DNA of 34,300 nucleotides from assembly GCA_012518155.1 (NCBI GenBank), contig JAAYTC010000077.1, positions 1 through 34,300 on the forward strand. Reading direction: 5' to 3'. The DNA comes from Bacteroidales bacterium (GTDB lineage Bacteria; Bacteroidota; Bacteroidia; Bacteroidales; Dysgonomonadaceae). The notes under the pieces are model-generated. The model saw only the letters and a list, made by a program, of their open reading frames with translations, searched no databases and had not been told where the DNA came from. Below, piece after piece: positions 22,525 to 30,769 of the stretch (position 1 is the first letter of the stretch; each line of letters begins with the position of its first letter). Both the position numbers and the translations under genes were made by a program.

Positions 22525-24123
22525 ATGAAGCGATTATTCTTTTCTTTAATAGTATCATTTTTTTCAATAGGTGCCATGGTCGCCTTCAACGCGAGGGTGA
22601 TGCCTGAGCCGGTGAGTGTATTAGACAGTACCGACATCTTTCACGATATTACGGATATAAGTAAACAGATCAAGCAACGCGCCGCACGATCCGAATTAAA
22701 TCAATCCCCTGATACATCGCTACAGGTTCCCATCACGATACCTGAACAGACAACAGAAGCACCCGAGATGCCTGATGGGTTGATATTTCCCTCGGTAGAT
22801 TCAATCGTATCGGTAGATTCGATCGTGCCAATCGCTGACCTTATTATTAAAAAAAACCCGCTCGATTCACTCTACAGCAGAAAAGAGAACGGCACGCTGC
22901 AGTTACCTCTCTACACCTATAATACTGAAGCGATGCGGGGACTTACGTTCCGGGATACGCTTTTTTACAGTCCTCTTTTTCTACCCATGATTTTCACGGG
23001 ACAAATGTTGCCGCGTAATTTAACAATATATCCCCAAGATGATTTAACGGGCAGTGGGATGTTGATTCCATGGGAAAAGACGTTCAGGCCCCAATTAAGA
23101 CACGCTGATTTCGTGCGAGATGTGCGGCGTGACTACTATATGACATACCCCGATAGGATTCGATACTCGGTGCTGAGCTTCGACTCGATCCCGAGTGCCG
23201 TGGGAGGTGACGAGATGGTGCGGGAGACGTTTAATCCATTTCGTGAACTTATCGGTGCCGAAACCACCTATTCGTTAGATGCCCCCGGTGTGGAGGGTGT
23301 TACAATTAGGCGCAGGTATTGGGTGCGCTCGGGAGAGCATTCGTTTCAGTTCGCGCAGAACCATTTTTCAGATAATTGGCACAAGGGGGGGACCAACAAC
23401 TTGAATTTTAATAGTTATAATGTGTTCAGAGCCAATTATAAGAAAGAAAAAGTCAAATTTAACAATACATTAGAGTGGCGTCTCCAGGTTTTCAATGCAC
23501 CTGACGATACCATCAGGAGTTATCGCATTGGTAATGATCTTATTCGATATTACGGCGACTTCGGGGTGGATGCTTTTCTGAAGGGCTGGTCTTACTCTAT
23601 GAACCTTGAGGCCAAATCTCAGTTGTTTAATGGGTATCCGGTCAATTCGAATGACTTGAGGTCTGCCTTTCTCTCTCCCTTGTATACAAACGTGGGGGTG
23701 GGGTTGAAATACAATCTTGATAAGAGATCAGAAAAGGTGCGCCATCGTAGATTACGTTGGGACTTGTCTATTTCTCCGATATCTATTAGTCATCGCTACG
23801 TTTGGAACGACTCGGTGAATGTAACCCGATACGGTATTCCCGAAGGGGAAAAATCACTTTTGGACTTTGGTACTACCATTACATCGAACATTACTTACGA
23901 CATCACGAGATACATCACATGGAGGTCAAGGTTGTACTATTTTACCCCGTACGATAAAGTGGTCTCTGAGTTTGAGAACACCCTTAACATGGCGTTGAGC
24001 AATGCTTTCTCCACTACTATTTATCTACACGTTCGGTTCGATGATAGCGTTCCGGCTGACCCCGATTTCAAGTACTGGCAAATTAATCAAACGCTCAGCT
24101 TCGGGTTAAACTACAAGTGGTAG
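22525..24123 (+). CDS. DUF3078 outer-membrane protein
   Basis: The 532-residue protein has a signal peptide (MKRLFFSLIVSFFSIGAMVAF). A low-complexity Ser/Pro/Asp region with SVDSIVSVDSIV follows, then a central segment, and from about residue 265 a DUF3078 domain (FAQNHFSDNWHKGGTNNLNF). The C-terminal part alternates hydrophobic and polar residues in strand-length blocks (NTLEWRLQVF, WSYSMNLEAKSQLF, DLSISPISISHRYVW, SRLYYFTPYD). It ends on aromatic LNYKW, which fits an outer-membrane beta-barrel with a terminal insertion signal. Function unknown. Monocistronic; the convergent fmt gene ends 24 nt away with no obvious terminator between. Confidence 0.87.
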   Translation: MKRLFFSLIVSFFSIGAMVAFNARVMPEPVSVLDSTDIFHDITDISKQIKQRAARSELNQSPDTSLQVPITIPEQTTEAPEMPDGLIFPSVDSIVSVDSIVPIADLIIKKNPLDSLYSRKENGTLQLPLYTYNTEAMRGLTFRDTLFYSPLFLPMIFTGQMLPRNLTIYPQDDLTGSGMLIPWEKTFRPQLRHADFVRDVRRDYYMTYPDRIRYSVLSFDSIPSAVGGDEMVRETFNPFRELIGAETTYSLDAPGVEGVTIRRRYWVRSGEHSFQFAQNHFSDNWHKGGTNNLNFNSYNVFRANYKKEKVKFNNTLEWRLQVFNAPDDTIRSYRIGNDLIRYYGDFGVDAFLKGWSYSMNLEAKSQLFNGYPVNSNDLRSAFLSPLYTNVGVGLKYNLDKRSEKVRHRRLRWDLSISPISISHRYVWNDSVNVTRYGIPEGEKSLLDFGTTITSNITYDITRYITWRSRLYYFTPYDKVVSEFENTLNMALSNAFSTTIYLHVRFDDSVPADPDFKYWQINQTLSFGLNYKW

Positions 24124-24147
24124 GTTCGTTTTATTTTGAATGCGAAT

Positions 24148-25173
24148 TTAGCTGAAGCGAGCTCCTTTCTCTATCGTGTACCCGTTGAGAAGCTCCTTGA
24201 TTGATAGGCGCTTTTTTCCCGCGAGCTGGATATCCGTTATCCCAATGATTCCATCTTTGACCGTTACATGAAGGTAACTTTTGTTATCCGTAACAAGGGT
24301 GCCCGGTTGCACATCACGGGGCATGGCAACTGTTTCTTGCCCAACTATCTTGCTCCCGTACACCTTTACACGCGAGGGTTCCATTAAATTATCCGAATGA
24401 AGTTCGGTCCACGCGGCCGGATAGGGCGACAGCCCGCGGATAAAATTAAATACCACGTTCGCCTCCTTTTCCCAGTCCACGCGGCAATCGTCGCTGAAAA
24501 TCTTGGGTGCGGGCTTTAAAGAAGCTTCATCGCTCACGAGTTCTCGCTGAGGCGTGGGGCGTGCGGTGCCCTCCATGATTGCATCCACTGTTTTTAACAC
24601 CAGTCCCGCTCCCATCTTCATCAACCTGTCGTGCAGGCTGCCCGCGGTATCGTCCGTGGTGATTGCCGTCTTTTCTCGGAAGAGAATGGCTCCGGTGTCG
24701 ATATCGTGGGAAAGAAAAAAGGTGGTGACGCCGGTCTCCTTTTCGCCGTTTATGATGGCCCAGTTAATGGGGGCAGCTCCCCGGTATTGCGGCAGGAGTG
24801 ACGAATGGAGGTTAAACGTGCCTTGGGGGGGCATATTCCAAACTACTTCGGGTAACATGCGAAAGGCAACTACCACCTGTAGGTCGGCTTTCAACTCTTT
24901 TAAATCTTTCAGGAATCCTTCCTCTTTCAACTTTTCAGGCTGCAGCACCGTAAGTCCTTTTTCCAACGCGTACTGCTTCACCGGCGACGATTGAAGCTTG
25001 TAGCCCCTTCCGGCGGGTTTATCAGGCATCGTGATCACCCCAACCACGTTGTACCCGTTTTCGACCAGTGCCTTGAGAGACTCCACCGCGAAGTGGGGTG
25101 TTCCCATGAAAACAATCCTGACCCGGTCCTTCCCTTTATGTTTATCTCCTATGTTCATTGATATAGTATTCAT
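24148..25173 (-). CDS. fmt: Methionyl-tRNA formyltransferase
   Basis: Fmt formylates Met-tRNAi for initiation, using 10-formyl-tetrahydrofolate. The N-terminal Rossmann domain has RIVFMGTPHFAVESL and PDKPAGRGYKL. FNLHSSLLPQYRGAAPINWAI carries Asn121 and His123, the expected catalytic pair, plus the folate-binding SLLP. SHDIDTG supplies the catalytic Asp. The C-terminal tRNA-binding barrel includes GTLVTDNKSYLHVTVKDG. The protein is 341 residues from the first ATG; a second ATG at 25158 would remove five residues and is equally plausible. It follows the ClC gene by 29 nt and is likely cotranscribed with it. Confidence 0.96.
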   Translation of the reverse strand: MNTISMNIGDKHKGKDRVRIVFMGTPHFAVESLKALVENGYNVVGVITMPDKPAGRGYKLQSSPVKQYALEKGLTVLQPEKLKEEGFLKDLKELKADLQVVVAFRMLPEVVWNMPPQGTFNLHSSLLPQYRGAAPINWAIINGEKETGVTTFFLSHDIDTGAILFREKTAITTDDTAGSLHDRLMKMGAGLVLKTVDAIMEGTARPTPQRELVSDEASLKPAPKIFSDDCRVDWEKEANVVFNFIRGLSPYPAAWTELHSDNLMEPSRVKVYGSKIVGQETVAMPRDVQPGTLVTDNKSYLHVTVKDGIIGITDIQLAGKKRLSIKELLNGYTIEKGARFS

Positions 25174-25202
25174 AACAACATTCGTTCCAATTATTCGAAT
25201 TT

Positions 25203-26993
25203 CTACTCATCCAAATCAGAGTAATGTTCCACCAACACCTCACGATAAGAGTTGAAAACCGAAGACTGAGATAGAATTCCCTTGTATACCCCCTCTTTAT
25301 CCACTACAGGGAGGTTCCACGCTTTGGTATTCTCGAAGGTGTCCATCACCTCTTCCATGGTGGAGTTGATGTCTATTTGAGCGGGGGCTCCAACCATGAA
25401 TTTTTCTACCGTGAACCGGTCATACAGTTCCGGGCGGAACATGATGTTACGGATGTCGTTCATCATCACCAATCCCACTAACACGTTATTATTATCCACC
25501 ACGGGGAATATATTTCTATTGGAGGTGGAGATCACCCTTACCATCTCTCCCAGCGTCATATCCGGCTTTACGGTGGGAATATCTTTTTCCAGCAATTCAT
25601 CTATTTTTAGGAAGGTAAGCACGGCTTTATCCTTATGGTGGGTAATTAACTCTCCTCTTTTCGCGAGGCGCTTCGCGTAGATACTGTGTTTTTCAAATAC
25701 CAAGATGGTCGCGTAGGAAGTCAACGACACGATCATAAGCGGCAAGAAAAGCTCGTATCCTCCCGTGAGCTCCGCGATGAGGAACGTACCGGTCAACGGG
25801 GCATGCATCACCCCGGCCATCACGCCCGCCATTCCCATCAACGCGAAATTTTCTTCCGGCAAAAGCATGATATACCCCGATTGGTTGAGGGAGTAAGAAA
25901 AAACAAAACCCACGATACATCCTAAAAATAGGGTAGGAGCGAACACTCCCCCCGTACCTCCCCCACCGTTTGTAGCACTGGTGGCGAACACTTTAAACAG
26001 CACCACGAAAATTAAAAAGATTACTACAACCCACCGGCTTTCCATGTTGTAAAAGAGACTTTCGTTCGTGAGTGTAAGAAAGCCGTCTCCTCCCGCGAGC
26101 AAGGTGTTGATGGTGTTGTATCCCTCCCCGTATAGCGGGGGGAAAAAGAAGATCAGTACGCTCAACATCGCACCTCCCAGCATAAAACGCTTCCAGTGTG
26201 AGAGTCGGTGAAAGATCCCCTCGCACCAACTCATGGAGCGAACCACGTAGAGCGATAAGAGGCCGCAAACGATACCGAGCAAGATAACATAGGGAATGCG
26301 ATCCAAAAGGAAGGGTTCCATTTGAGAGAACGCGAACATGGCTCCCATACCCGTGAGCAGGTAAGAGACCGTGGTCGCGGTAACGGCAGTAACCAGAAGT
26401 GGCATGATAGACGACATGGTGAGATCGAGGAGTAGCACTTCGATCACGAAGAGTATGCCCGCGATTGGCGCTTTGAAAATACCCGCGATAGCCCCGGCTG
26501 CACCGCAGCCTACCAGGATCATCAAGCTCTGCTGCTCCAGCCGGAAGAAGCTGCCCAAGTTGGAACCGATGGCTGAACCGGTGAGTACGATGGGGGCCTC
26601 AGCTCCTACCGATCCTCCAAAACCGATGGTTACGGAGCTTGCGACCAGCGACGAGTAGGTATTGTGTGGTTTAATCCTGCTCTTGCGTTGTGAGATGGCA
26701 AAAAGGATCTTGGTTACACCGTGGCTGATATCGTCCTTTACAATATACCGAACATACAGCCCCGCGATAAGGATGCCCGCGATGGGGAAAAGAAGATAGG
26801 AGAAGTTCACGGTTTCTTGGCTGAATATCTCTGTGAGGAATGTCTGAAAAAAATGGATAGCCGTTTTTAGCACGTACGCGGCCAGCGCGGTCAAGATTCC
26901 CACCAAAAAGCAAATTATGAGCAGGAAGTGACGCTCTTTGATGTGGGAGTCTCTCCAGGCAAAAAATCGATTGAGTAATTCTTTTAACTGCAT
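25203..26993 (-). CDS. ClC-family chloride channel/transporter with CBS domains
   Basis: The 596-residue inner-membrane protein has a ClC core (about 20-440) and two cytoplasmic CBS domains (about 465-520 and 530-590). The gating glutamate is Glu132 in GGSVGAEAPIV. The later selectivity block is GGGGTGGVFAPTLFLG (343-358). The internal proton-glutamate position of ClC-ec1 (second Glu of FIIEEM) appears to be Val186 in LFVIEVLLLD, as in channel-type ClCs. This suggests anion conduction not tightly coupled to protons (inference from one position). CBS domains usually bind adenine nucleotides and regulate opening. fmt follows after 29 nt. Confidence 0.93.
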   Translation of the reverse strand: MQLKELLNRFFAWRDSHIKERHFLLIICFLVGILTALAAYVLKTAIHFFQTFLTEIFSQETVNFSYLLFPIAGILIAGLYVRYIVKDDISHGVTKILFAISQRKSRIKPHNTYSSLVASSVTIGFGGSVGAEAPIVLTGSAIGSNLGSFFRLEQQSLMILVGCGAAGAIAGIFKAPIAGILFVIEVLLLDLTMSSIMPLLVTAVTATTVSYLLTGMGAMFAFSQMEPFLLDRIPYVILLGIVCGLLSLYVVRSMSWCEGIFHRLSHWKRFMLGGAMLSVLIFFFPPLYGEGYNTINTLLAGGDGFLTLTNESLFYNMESRWVVVIFLIFVVLFKVFATSATNGGGGTGGVFAPTLFLGCIVGFVFSYSLNQSGYIMLLPEENFALMGMAGVMAGVMHAPLTGTFLIAELTGGYELFLPLMIVSLTSYATILVFEKHSIYAKRLAKRGELITHHKDKAVLTFLKIDELLEKDIPTVKPDMTLGEMVRVISTSNRNIFPVVDNNNVLVGLVMMNDIRNIMFRPELYDRFTVEKFMVGAPAQIDINSTMEEVMDTFENTKAWNLPVVDKEGVYKGILSQSSVFNSYREVLVEHYSDLDE

Positions 26994-27107
26994 TCAAAAA
27001 ACGTGAACAAATGATCCTTATACGCGAATATACAGGTAAATTTTTTTAATGCCAGACCTGGGGCCGAAAAAAGCACTGCACTGGCTACACCGGGTGAGAA
27101 GAGATTA

Positions 27108-27671
27108 CTATTTGCGAATAACCTGGATGGTGCCATTCCTCTCGAGCTTTACGATTCCGGAGGGTTTCGCATCCATCCGCTCGTTTTGTAGGTAAGAGAC
27201 CACGAAGTCGACTCCGTTCTTAATCAAGGGTTGAATTCGGGAGAAACGCGAGGGTGGAGGTGCTCCCGTGATATTGGCAGAGGTGGAGACAATCGGTTTG
27301 CGAAATTGCCGACAGAGTGCCATGGAAAAAGGTTCGTCGGTCACCCGGATGCCGATGGATCCGTCTGTAGCAATAAGGTTGGGAGCAAGATTCTTTGCAC
27401 CGTCGTAAATGATGGTCAGTGGCTTGTCGGTAAGCTCAATCAGGTCCCACGCGATATCGGGAACCTCCTGCACGTATGCTTGCAGCAGCGATGGATTGTC
27501 GATCAGTACGAGCATCGACTTACTGTCGCTTCGTTGTTTCAGCTCGTACACCTTCGCCACCGCTTCCGCGTTAGTAGCATCACACCCGATACCCCATATA
27601 GTATCGGTAGGATAGAGGATTAATCCCCCACCTTTCAACACCTCAATCGCTTTTCGTATATCGTCTTGCAT
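27108..27671 (-). CDS. tsaC: L-threonylcarbamoyladenylate synthase (TsaC/Sua5 family)
   Basis: This family makes threonylcarbamoyl-AMP from threonine, bicarbonate and ATP for the t6A37 modification of tRNAs reading ANN codons. The 187-residue protein is a single YrdC domain: GGLILYPTDTIWGIGCDATN, KVYELKQRSDSKSMLVLID (the K-x-R...K nucleotide residues), GSIGIRVTDEPF and PIVSTSANITGAPPP. It ends soon after the domain, so it lacks the extra Sua5 C-terminal domain. It lies 62 nt after the GNAT gene. YciO-type paralogues look similar, so the symbol is probable rather than certain. Confidence 0.9.
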   Translation of the reverse strand: MQDDIRKAIEVLKGGGLILYPTDTIWGIGCDATNAEAVAKVYELKQRSDSKSMLVLIDNPSLLQAYVQEVPDIAWDLIELTDKPLTIIYDGAKNLAPNLIATDGSIGIRVTDEPFSMALCRQFRKPIVSTSANITGAPPPSRFSRIQPLIKNGVDFVVSYLQNERMDAKPSGIVKLERNGTIQVIRK

Positions 27672-27733
27672 AATCGGTCATTAAATAGTTTGTAGTATAT
27701 ACAAATTACAGTGGCAGATAAACTAGGCAGTTT

Positions 27734-28279
27734 CTACGAATCCGGCAATTTTAAGCCACGAATTTTCTGAAATAACAGCGCATCCACGTATGTTTCTCCC
27801 GCGGAAAGCCAATCGGACAACAATCCCGCCGATACATATTCCGCTTTTTGGAATAGCCGGATACTCGGGCTGTTTTTTTCTGGAATCACCGCGTAGAGTT
27901 GATGCAAATTTAAGAAAGAGAACGCGTACGATTCGAGTACCAGTAGTGCTTGAAGTCCGAGTCCCTGGTTTCGGTACCCCGGATCGATCAAGATGCCCAC
28001 GCCCGCGCGGAGGTGGAAAGGATCGAAATCGTACAGATCCACCGTGCCAATGCCCTTTCCTGTTTGTTTAAACTCTACCATCAATCGTAGCTGCTTATCA
28101 GTATAGATGTCCTGCGTATTGTTGGCGAGGTACTGGCGGAGAGTGTGACGCGAAAAGGGTGCGATGGTGGCACCCAGTTCCCATAACTCGGTACTGTTCT
28201 CCCACGTGTAGAGGAGTTCCAAGTCCTCCGGTTCAGGAGCACGCAGTTTGATTACGCTATTTTCCAGTAGTTTTTGCAC
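27734..28279 (-). CDS. GNAT family N-acetyltransferase
   Basis: The protein has an Acetyltransf_3/RimJ-like fold: VIKLRAPEPEDLELLYTWENSTELWELG at the start. VGILIDPGYRNQGLGLQALLVLESYAF contains the acetyl-CoA loop RNQGLG, and LHQLYAVIPEKNSPSIRLFQKAEYV is the usual late helix-strand. It should acetylate an amine or a protein N-terminus; substrate unknown. The frame is open to 28330, with ATG at 28330 and 28315, but the family begins just before VIKLR. I chose the GTG at 28279 (181 residues), which leaves a 23-nt overlap with the upstream gene; the start is uncertain. Confidence 0.85.
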   Translation of the reverse strand: MQKLLENSVIKLRAPEPEDLELLYTWENSTELWELGATIAPFSRHTLRQYLANNTQDIYTDKQLRLMVEFKQTGKGIGTVDLYDFDPFHLRAGVGILIDPGYRNQGLGLQALLVLESYAFSFLNLHQLYAVIPEKNSPSIRLFQKAEYVSAGLLSDWLSAGETYVDALLFQKIRGLKLPDS

Positions 28280-28826
28280 TTTCAGTATGATTAGTTCTGT
28301 CCCCGGTTTGTACATCTTCCTCTGGAGCAATTATATTCTCTTCGTGCGCTACGGCATTCTCCCCGGTGGTACGTGCTTCCTCCGTAGATTTTTCGGTGAG
28401 AGATTCCAGCTCCTCCCAAGATGGCTTACAAAACAAGAAAACGATAAGCATCACCACCGTGAACCAGAAAAAGTTCATGTTTCGAGAATAGCCAAAAAGC
28501 ACTTCCAAAGAGAGCGTGACCACGCTTAAGATATATAGTCGTAAGTAGGAGTTTTTTTTGTAAAAACCGACGGCTTCTGCCGGACCCATTGGCCTTGGGG
28601 CTCTTTTTACTTGATTAGCAAAATATTTCAGTGAAAGCGGTATAATGATAATCGGTATCATTATGGCGTATCTTTCCAGTGTTACGCTTACCGGTTTCCC
28701 TTCTCCGAAGAGAGGGATTACGTGGAAAAGAATCGCGAGAAAAAGGAGTATCAGGAATAGGATGTTTCCCCAGTAATGTCTTTTTATCGAACGAATGCCT
28801 CCGGATATCGTTTTTTCAGATTTCAT
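28257..28826 (-). CDS. Conserved-looking small membrane protein, function unknown
   Basis: I do not recognise a named family. The 189-residue protein has a basic N-terminus, then likely membrane helices at about 20-40, 52-68, 92-110 and 117-132 (ILFLILLFLAILF, AIMIPIIIIPLSL, LYILSVVTLSLEVLFG, FFWFTVVMLIVFLF). The FCKPSWEEL that follows the last helix looks like a fixed motif. The C-terminal 55 residues are charged, rich in Glu and Thr, and probably disordered in the cytoplasm. It is encoded between recR (8 nt upstream) and the GNAT gene (overlapping), so it belongs to a recR-led operon. Confidence 0.8.
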   Translation of the reverse strand: MKSEKTISGGIRSIKRHYWGNILFLILLFLAILFHVIPLFGEGKPVSVTLERYAIMIPIIIIPLSLKYFANQVKRAPRPMGPAEAVGFYKKNSYLRLYILSVVTLSLEVLFGYSRNMNFFWFTVVMLIVFLFCKPSWEELESLTEKSTEEARTTGENAVAHEENIIAPEEDVQTGDRTNHTESAKTTGK

Positions 28827-28834
28827 CCCGATGT

Positions 28835-29467
28835 TTATTTTGTAACAAGCTTGTAGGACTCATTAAAGGGAGTACGGTTCTGGATAGAACGTCCGAGCGT
28901 TACTTCGTCGGCATATTCAATTTCATCCCCAATCGAAACTCCGCGCGCGATGATACTCACCTTCACCTGGTAGGGCGTTAGTTTGCGATAAATATAAAAG
29001 TTAGTGGTGTCTCCCTCCATGGTCGCGCTCAGTGCCAGAATCACCTCTTTTATATCACCTGCTTTAACCCTCTCCTCGAGGCTGGCAATTTCCAAGTCCG
29101 AGGGGCCTATACCGTCGATGGGCGAGATGATGCCGCCTAACACGTGATAAAGCCCGCCGAATTGAACGGTCCGTTCAATGGCCATCACCTCCTTCACGTT
29201 TTCCACCACACAGATAACCGACGGATCGCGCGATTTGTCCGCGCAGATGGCACATATTTCTGTATCGGAGATATTATGACAACAGGTGCAGTAGTTCACC
29301 TCCTTTTTCAATTTGAGAAGGGTTTCGGTAAAGTGGTTTACATTTTTTTCGTCTTGGCGAAGCAAGTGAAGCACCAACCGAAGAGCAGACTTCCTACCTA
29401 TACCGGGAAGTTTCGCGAATTCATTGACTGCATTTTCAAGTAATGTGGAAGGGTAGGGGTTGTTCAT
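28835..29467 (-). CDS. recR: Recombination mediator protein RecR
   Basis: RecR works with RecF/RecO to load RecA on gapped DNA. The 210-residue protein has the helix-hairpin-helix [18 protein letters not shown] (19-36), a four-cysteine zinc site at Cys60, Cys63, Cys72 and Cys75, and a Toprim domain ([29 protein letters not shown]). The C-terminal Walker-like segment is [20 protein letters not shown]. Length and layout are normal. It appears to lead a minus-strand operon with the membrane protein and GNAT genes, driven by the promoter at 29494-29525. Confidence 0.97.
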   Translation of the reverse strand: MNNPYPSTLLENAVNEFAKLPGIGRKSALRLVLHLLRQDEKNVNHFTETLLKLKKEVNYCTCCHNISDTEICAICADKSRDPSVICVVENVKEVMAIERTVQFGGLYHVLGGIISPIDGIGPSDLEIASLEERVKAGDIKEVILALSATMEGDTTNFYIYRKLTPYQVKVSIIARGVSIGDEIEYADEVTLGRSIQNRTPFNESYKLVTK

Positions 29468-29493
29468 CGCGTTGCATCATTCATTGACTGCAA

Positions 29494-29525
29494 CAAAGAT
29501 ACGATGAATCCGTTTATCAGACAAA
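29494..29525 (-). promoter_or_regulatory. Bacteroidetes-type promoter for recR
   Basis: On the minus strand TTTG (29525-29522) is followed after 20 nt by TATCTTTG (29501-29494), a full consensus. Transcription should begin near 29487, about 20 nt before the recR ATG. Confidence 0.6.
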
Positions 29526-29583
29526 TCTCTTTTAAAATGCGCTGTTTTCTTCCTTTTGTCTATTTTTTACACCGATTTCGTTT

Positions 29584-29610
29584 TTTGTTACGTATAAGTT
29601 TGTAAATTTG
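29584..29610 (+). promoter_or_regulatory. Candidate promoter for serA-serC, divergent from recR
   Basis: TTTG (29584-29587) and TAAATTTG (29603-29610) are separated by 15 nt, slightly short. A start near 29617 would give an untranslated leader of about 175 nt before serA. The gene-free stretch 29468-29792 holds this element, the recR promoter and the palindrome at 29751-29766. Confidence 0.45.
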
Positions 29611-29750
29611 TAACTTTATTTATTTAGCGATAACATTGCAAGAAGCAAAATCTATCCGTAATATTTTCAGGAACAAGCGAAAAAAATAAGTGTACACTAG
29701 CACAGTAGATTTAAAGCGAAAAGGTGTAGCTTCTTGAGCTTATGAACGAA

Positions 29751-29766
29751 AATTTCACGTGAAATT
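29751..29766. repeat. 16-bp perfect palindrome upstream of serA
   Basis: AATTTCACGTGAAATT is its own reverse complement, centred on CACGTG. It ends 26 nt before the serA ATG, inside the predicted leader. It could be a dimeric repressor operator or, in RNA, a hairpin near the ribosome binding region. Confidence 0.7.
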
Positions 29767-29792
29767 ACTATATTAACAAAAGAGAACAGGAT

Positions 29793-30719
29793 ATGAAAGT
29801 ACTTTTGGCGACAAGCAAGCCATTTGCCGTGGAAGCCGTGGAGGGGATCCAACATATTATCGAGTCGGCAGGGCACGAGCTCGTAAAATTAGAGAACTAC
29901 GATACCCGATCCCAATTGCTTGAAGCCGTGAAGGACGCGGACGCTCTGATTGTACGGAGTGATGTTGTAGACAGTAGTGTAATCACAGCGGCTCCCCGTT
30001 TGAAATTGATTATACGCGCGGGTGCAGGTTACGATAACGTGGATCTGGCAGCTGCCTCGTTGGGAAATATTTGTGTTATGAACACCCCGGGACAAAACGC
30101 GAATGCCGTTGCCGAACTTGTATTTGGTATGATGATCTACATGCAACGAAATCATTTCGATGGCTCCATCGGTCGAGAATTGAGGAATCGCTCTCTCGGA
30201 CTGTATGCTTTCGGACATGTTGCCAAGGGTGTGGCTCGTATCGCTCGCGGGTTCGATATGCCGGTACATGCATATTCACCCACGCTTACCCATGATGACC
30301 TTCGTAAAGAGGGAGAATATGGCGTGATCACTGCCTACAGTAACGATGAATTATTCCGGAACAGTGATTTTCTATCGTTGCATATGCCCCTATTGAAAGA
30401 GACCTGGCATTGTGTGAACTACTCGCTTCTTTCGTTGATGCCGGAGGATGGCTTACTAATTAACACGGCCCGTAAGGAGTTGGTATTGGAAGAGGACTTG
30501 ATCCGAATCATGGAAGAACGCCCCCGCTTTCAATACGTTACAGATATCCGCCCGGATCATCACGAAGAGTTCGTGAAAAAGTTCGGCACTCGCTATTTCG
30601 CTACACCCCGCAAATCGGGAGCTCAAACGACCGATGCCAATAAGAACGCGGGTATAGCGGCAGCGAACCAAGTGGTTGCTTTTTTCGAAAGCGGCGACGA
30701 TCGCTTCCGGGTGAATTAA
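29793..30719 (+). CDS. serA: D-3-phosphoglycerate dehydrogenase-like 2-hydroxyacid dehydrogenase
   Basis: SerA oxidises 3-phosphoglycerate to 3-phosphohydroxypyruvate, the first step of serine synthesis. The 308-residue protein lacks the C-terminal ACT domain of long SerA forms. The substrate-domain motifs LIIRAGAGYDNVDL and NTPGQNANAVAELVFG are intact, and Arg227 (INTARKEL) is the expected substrate-binding Arg. The dinucleotide loop reads AFGHVA (139-144) instead of GxGxxG. The residue after the second strand, usually Asp, is Ser162 (HAYSPTL). The usual catalytic His position appears as TPRKSGAQT. Placement 50 nt before serC supports the serine role. The departures leave activity and cofactor open. 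Confidence 0.87.
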   Translation: MKVLLATSKPFAVEAVEGIQHIIESAGHELVKLENYDTRSQLLEAVKDADALIVRSDVVDSSVITAAPRLKLIIRAGAGYDNVDLAAASLGNICVMNTPGQNANAVAELVFGMMIYMQRNHFDGSIGRELRNRSLGLYAFGHVAKGVARIARGFDMPVHAYSPTLTHDDLRKEGEYGVITAYSNDELFRNSDFLSLHMPLLKETWHCVNYSLLSLMPEDGLLINTARKELVLEEDLIRIMEERPRFQYVTDIRPDHHEEFVKKFGTRYFATPRKSGAQTTDANKNAGIAAANQVVAFFESGDDRFRVN

Positions 30720-30769
30720 TGTGATTGTTCGGTGTTTTGCTAACAGCTAATTGATATAAATATAATCGT

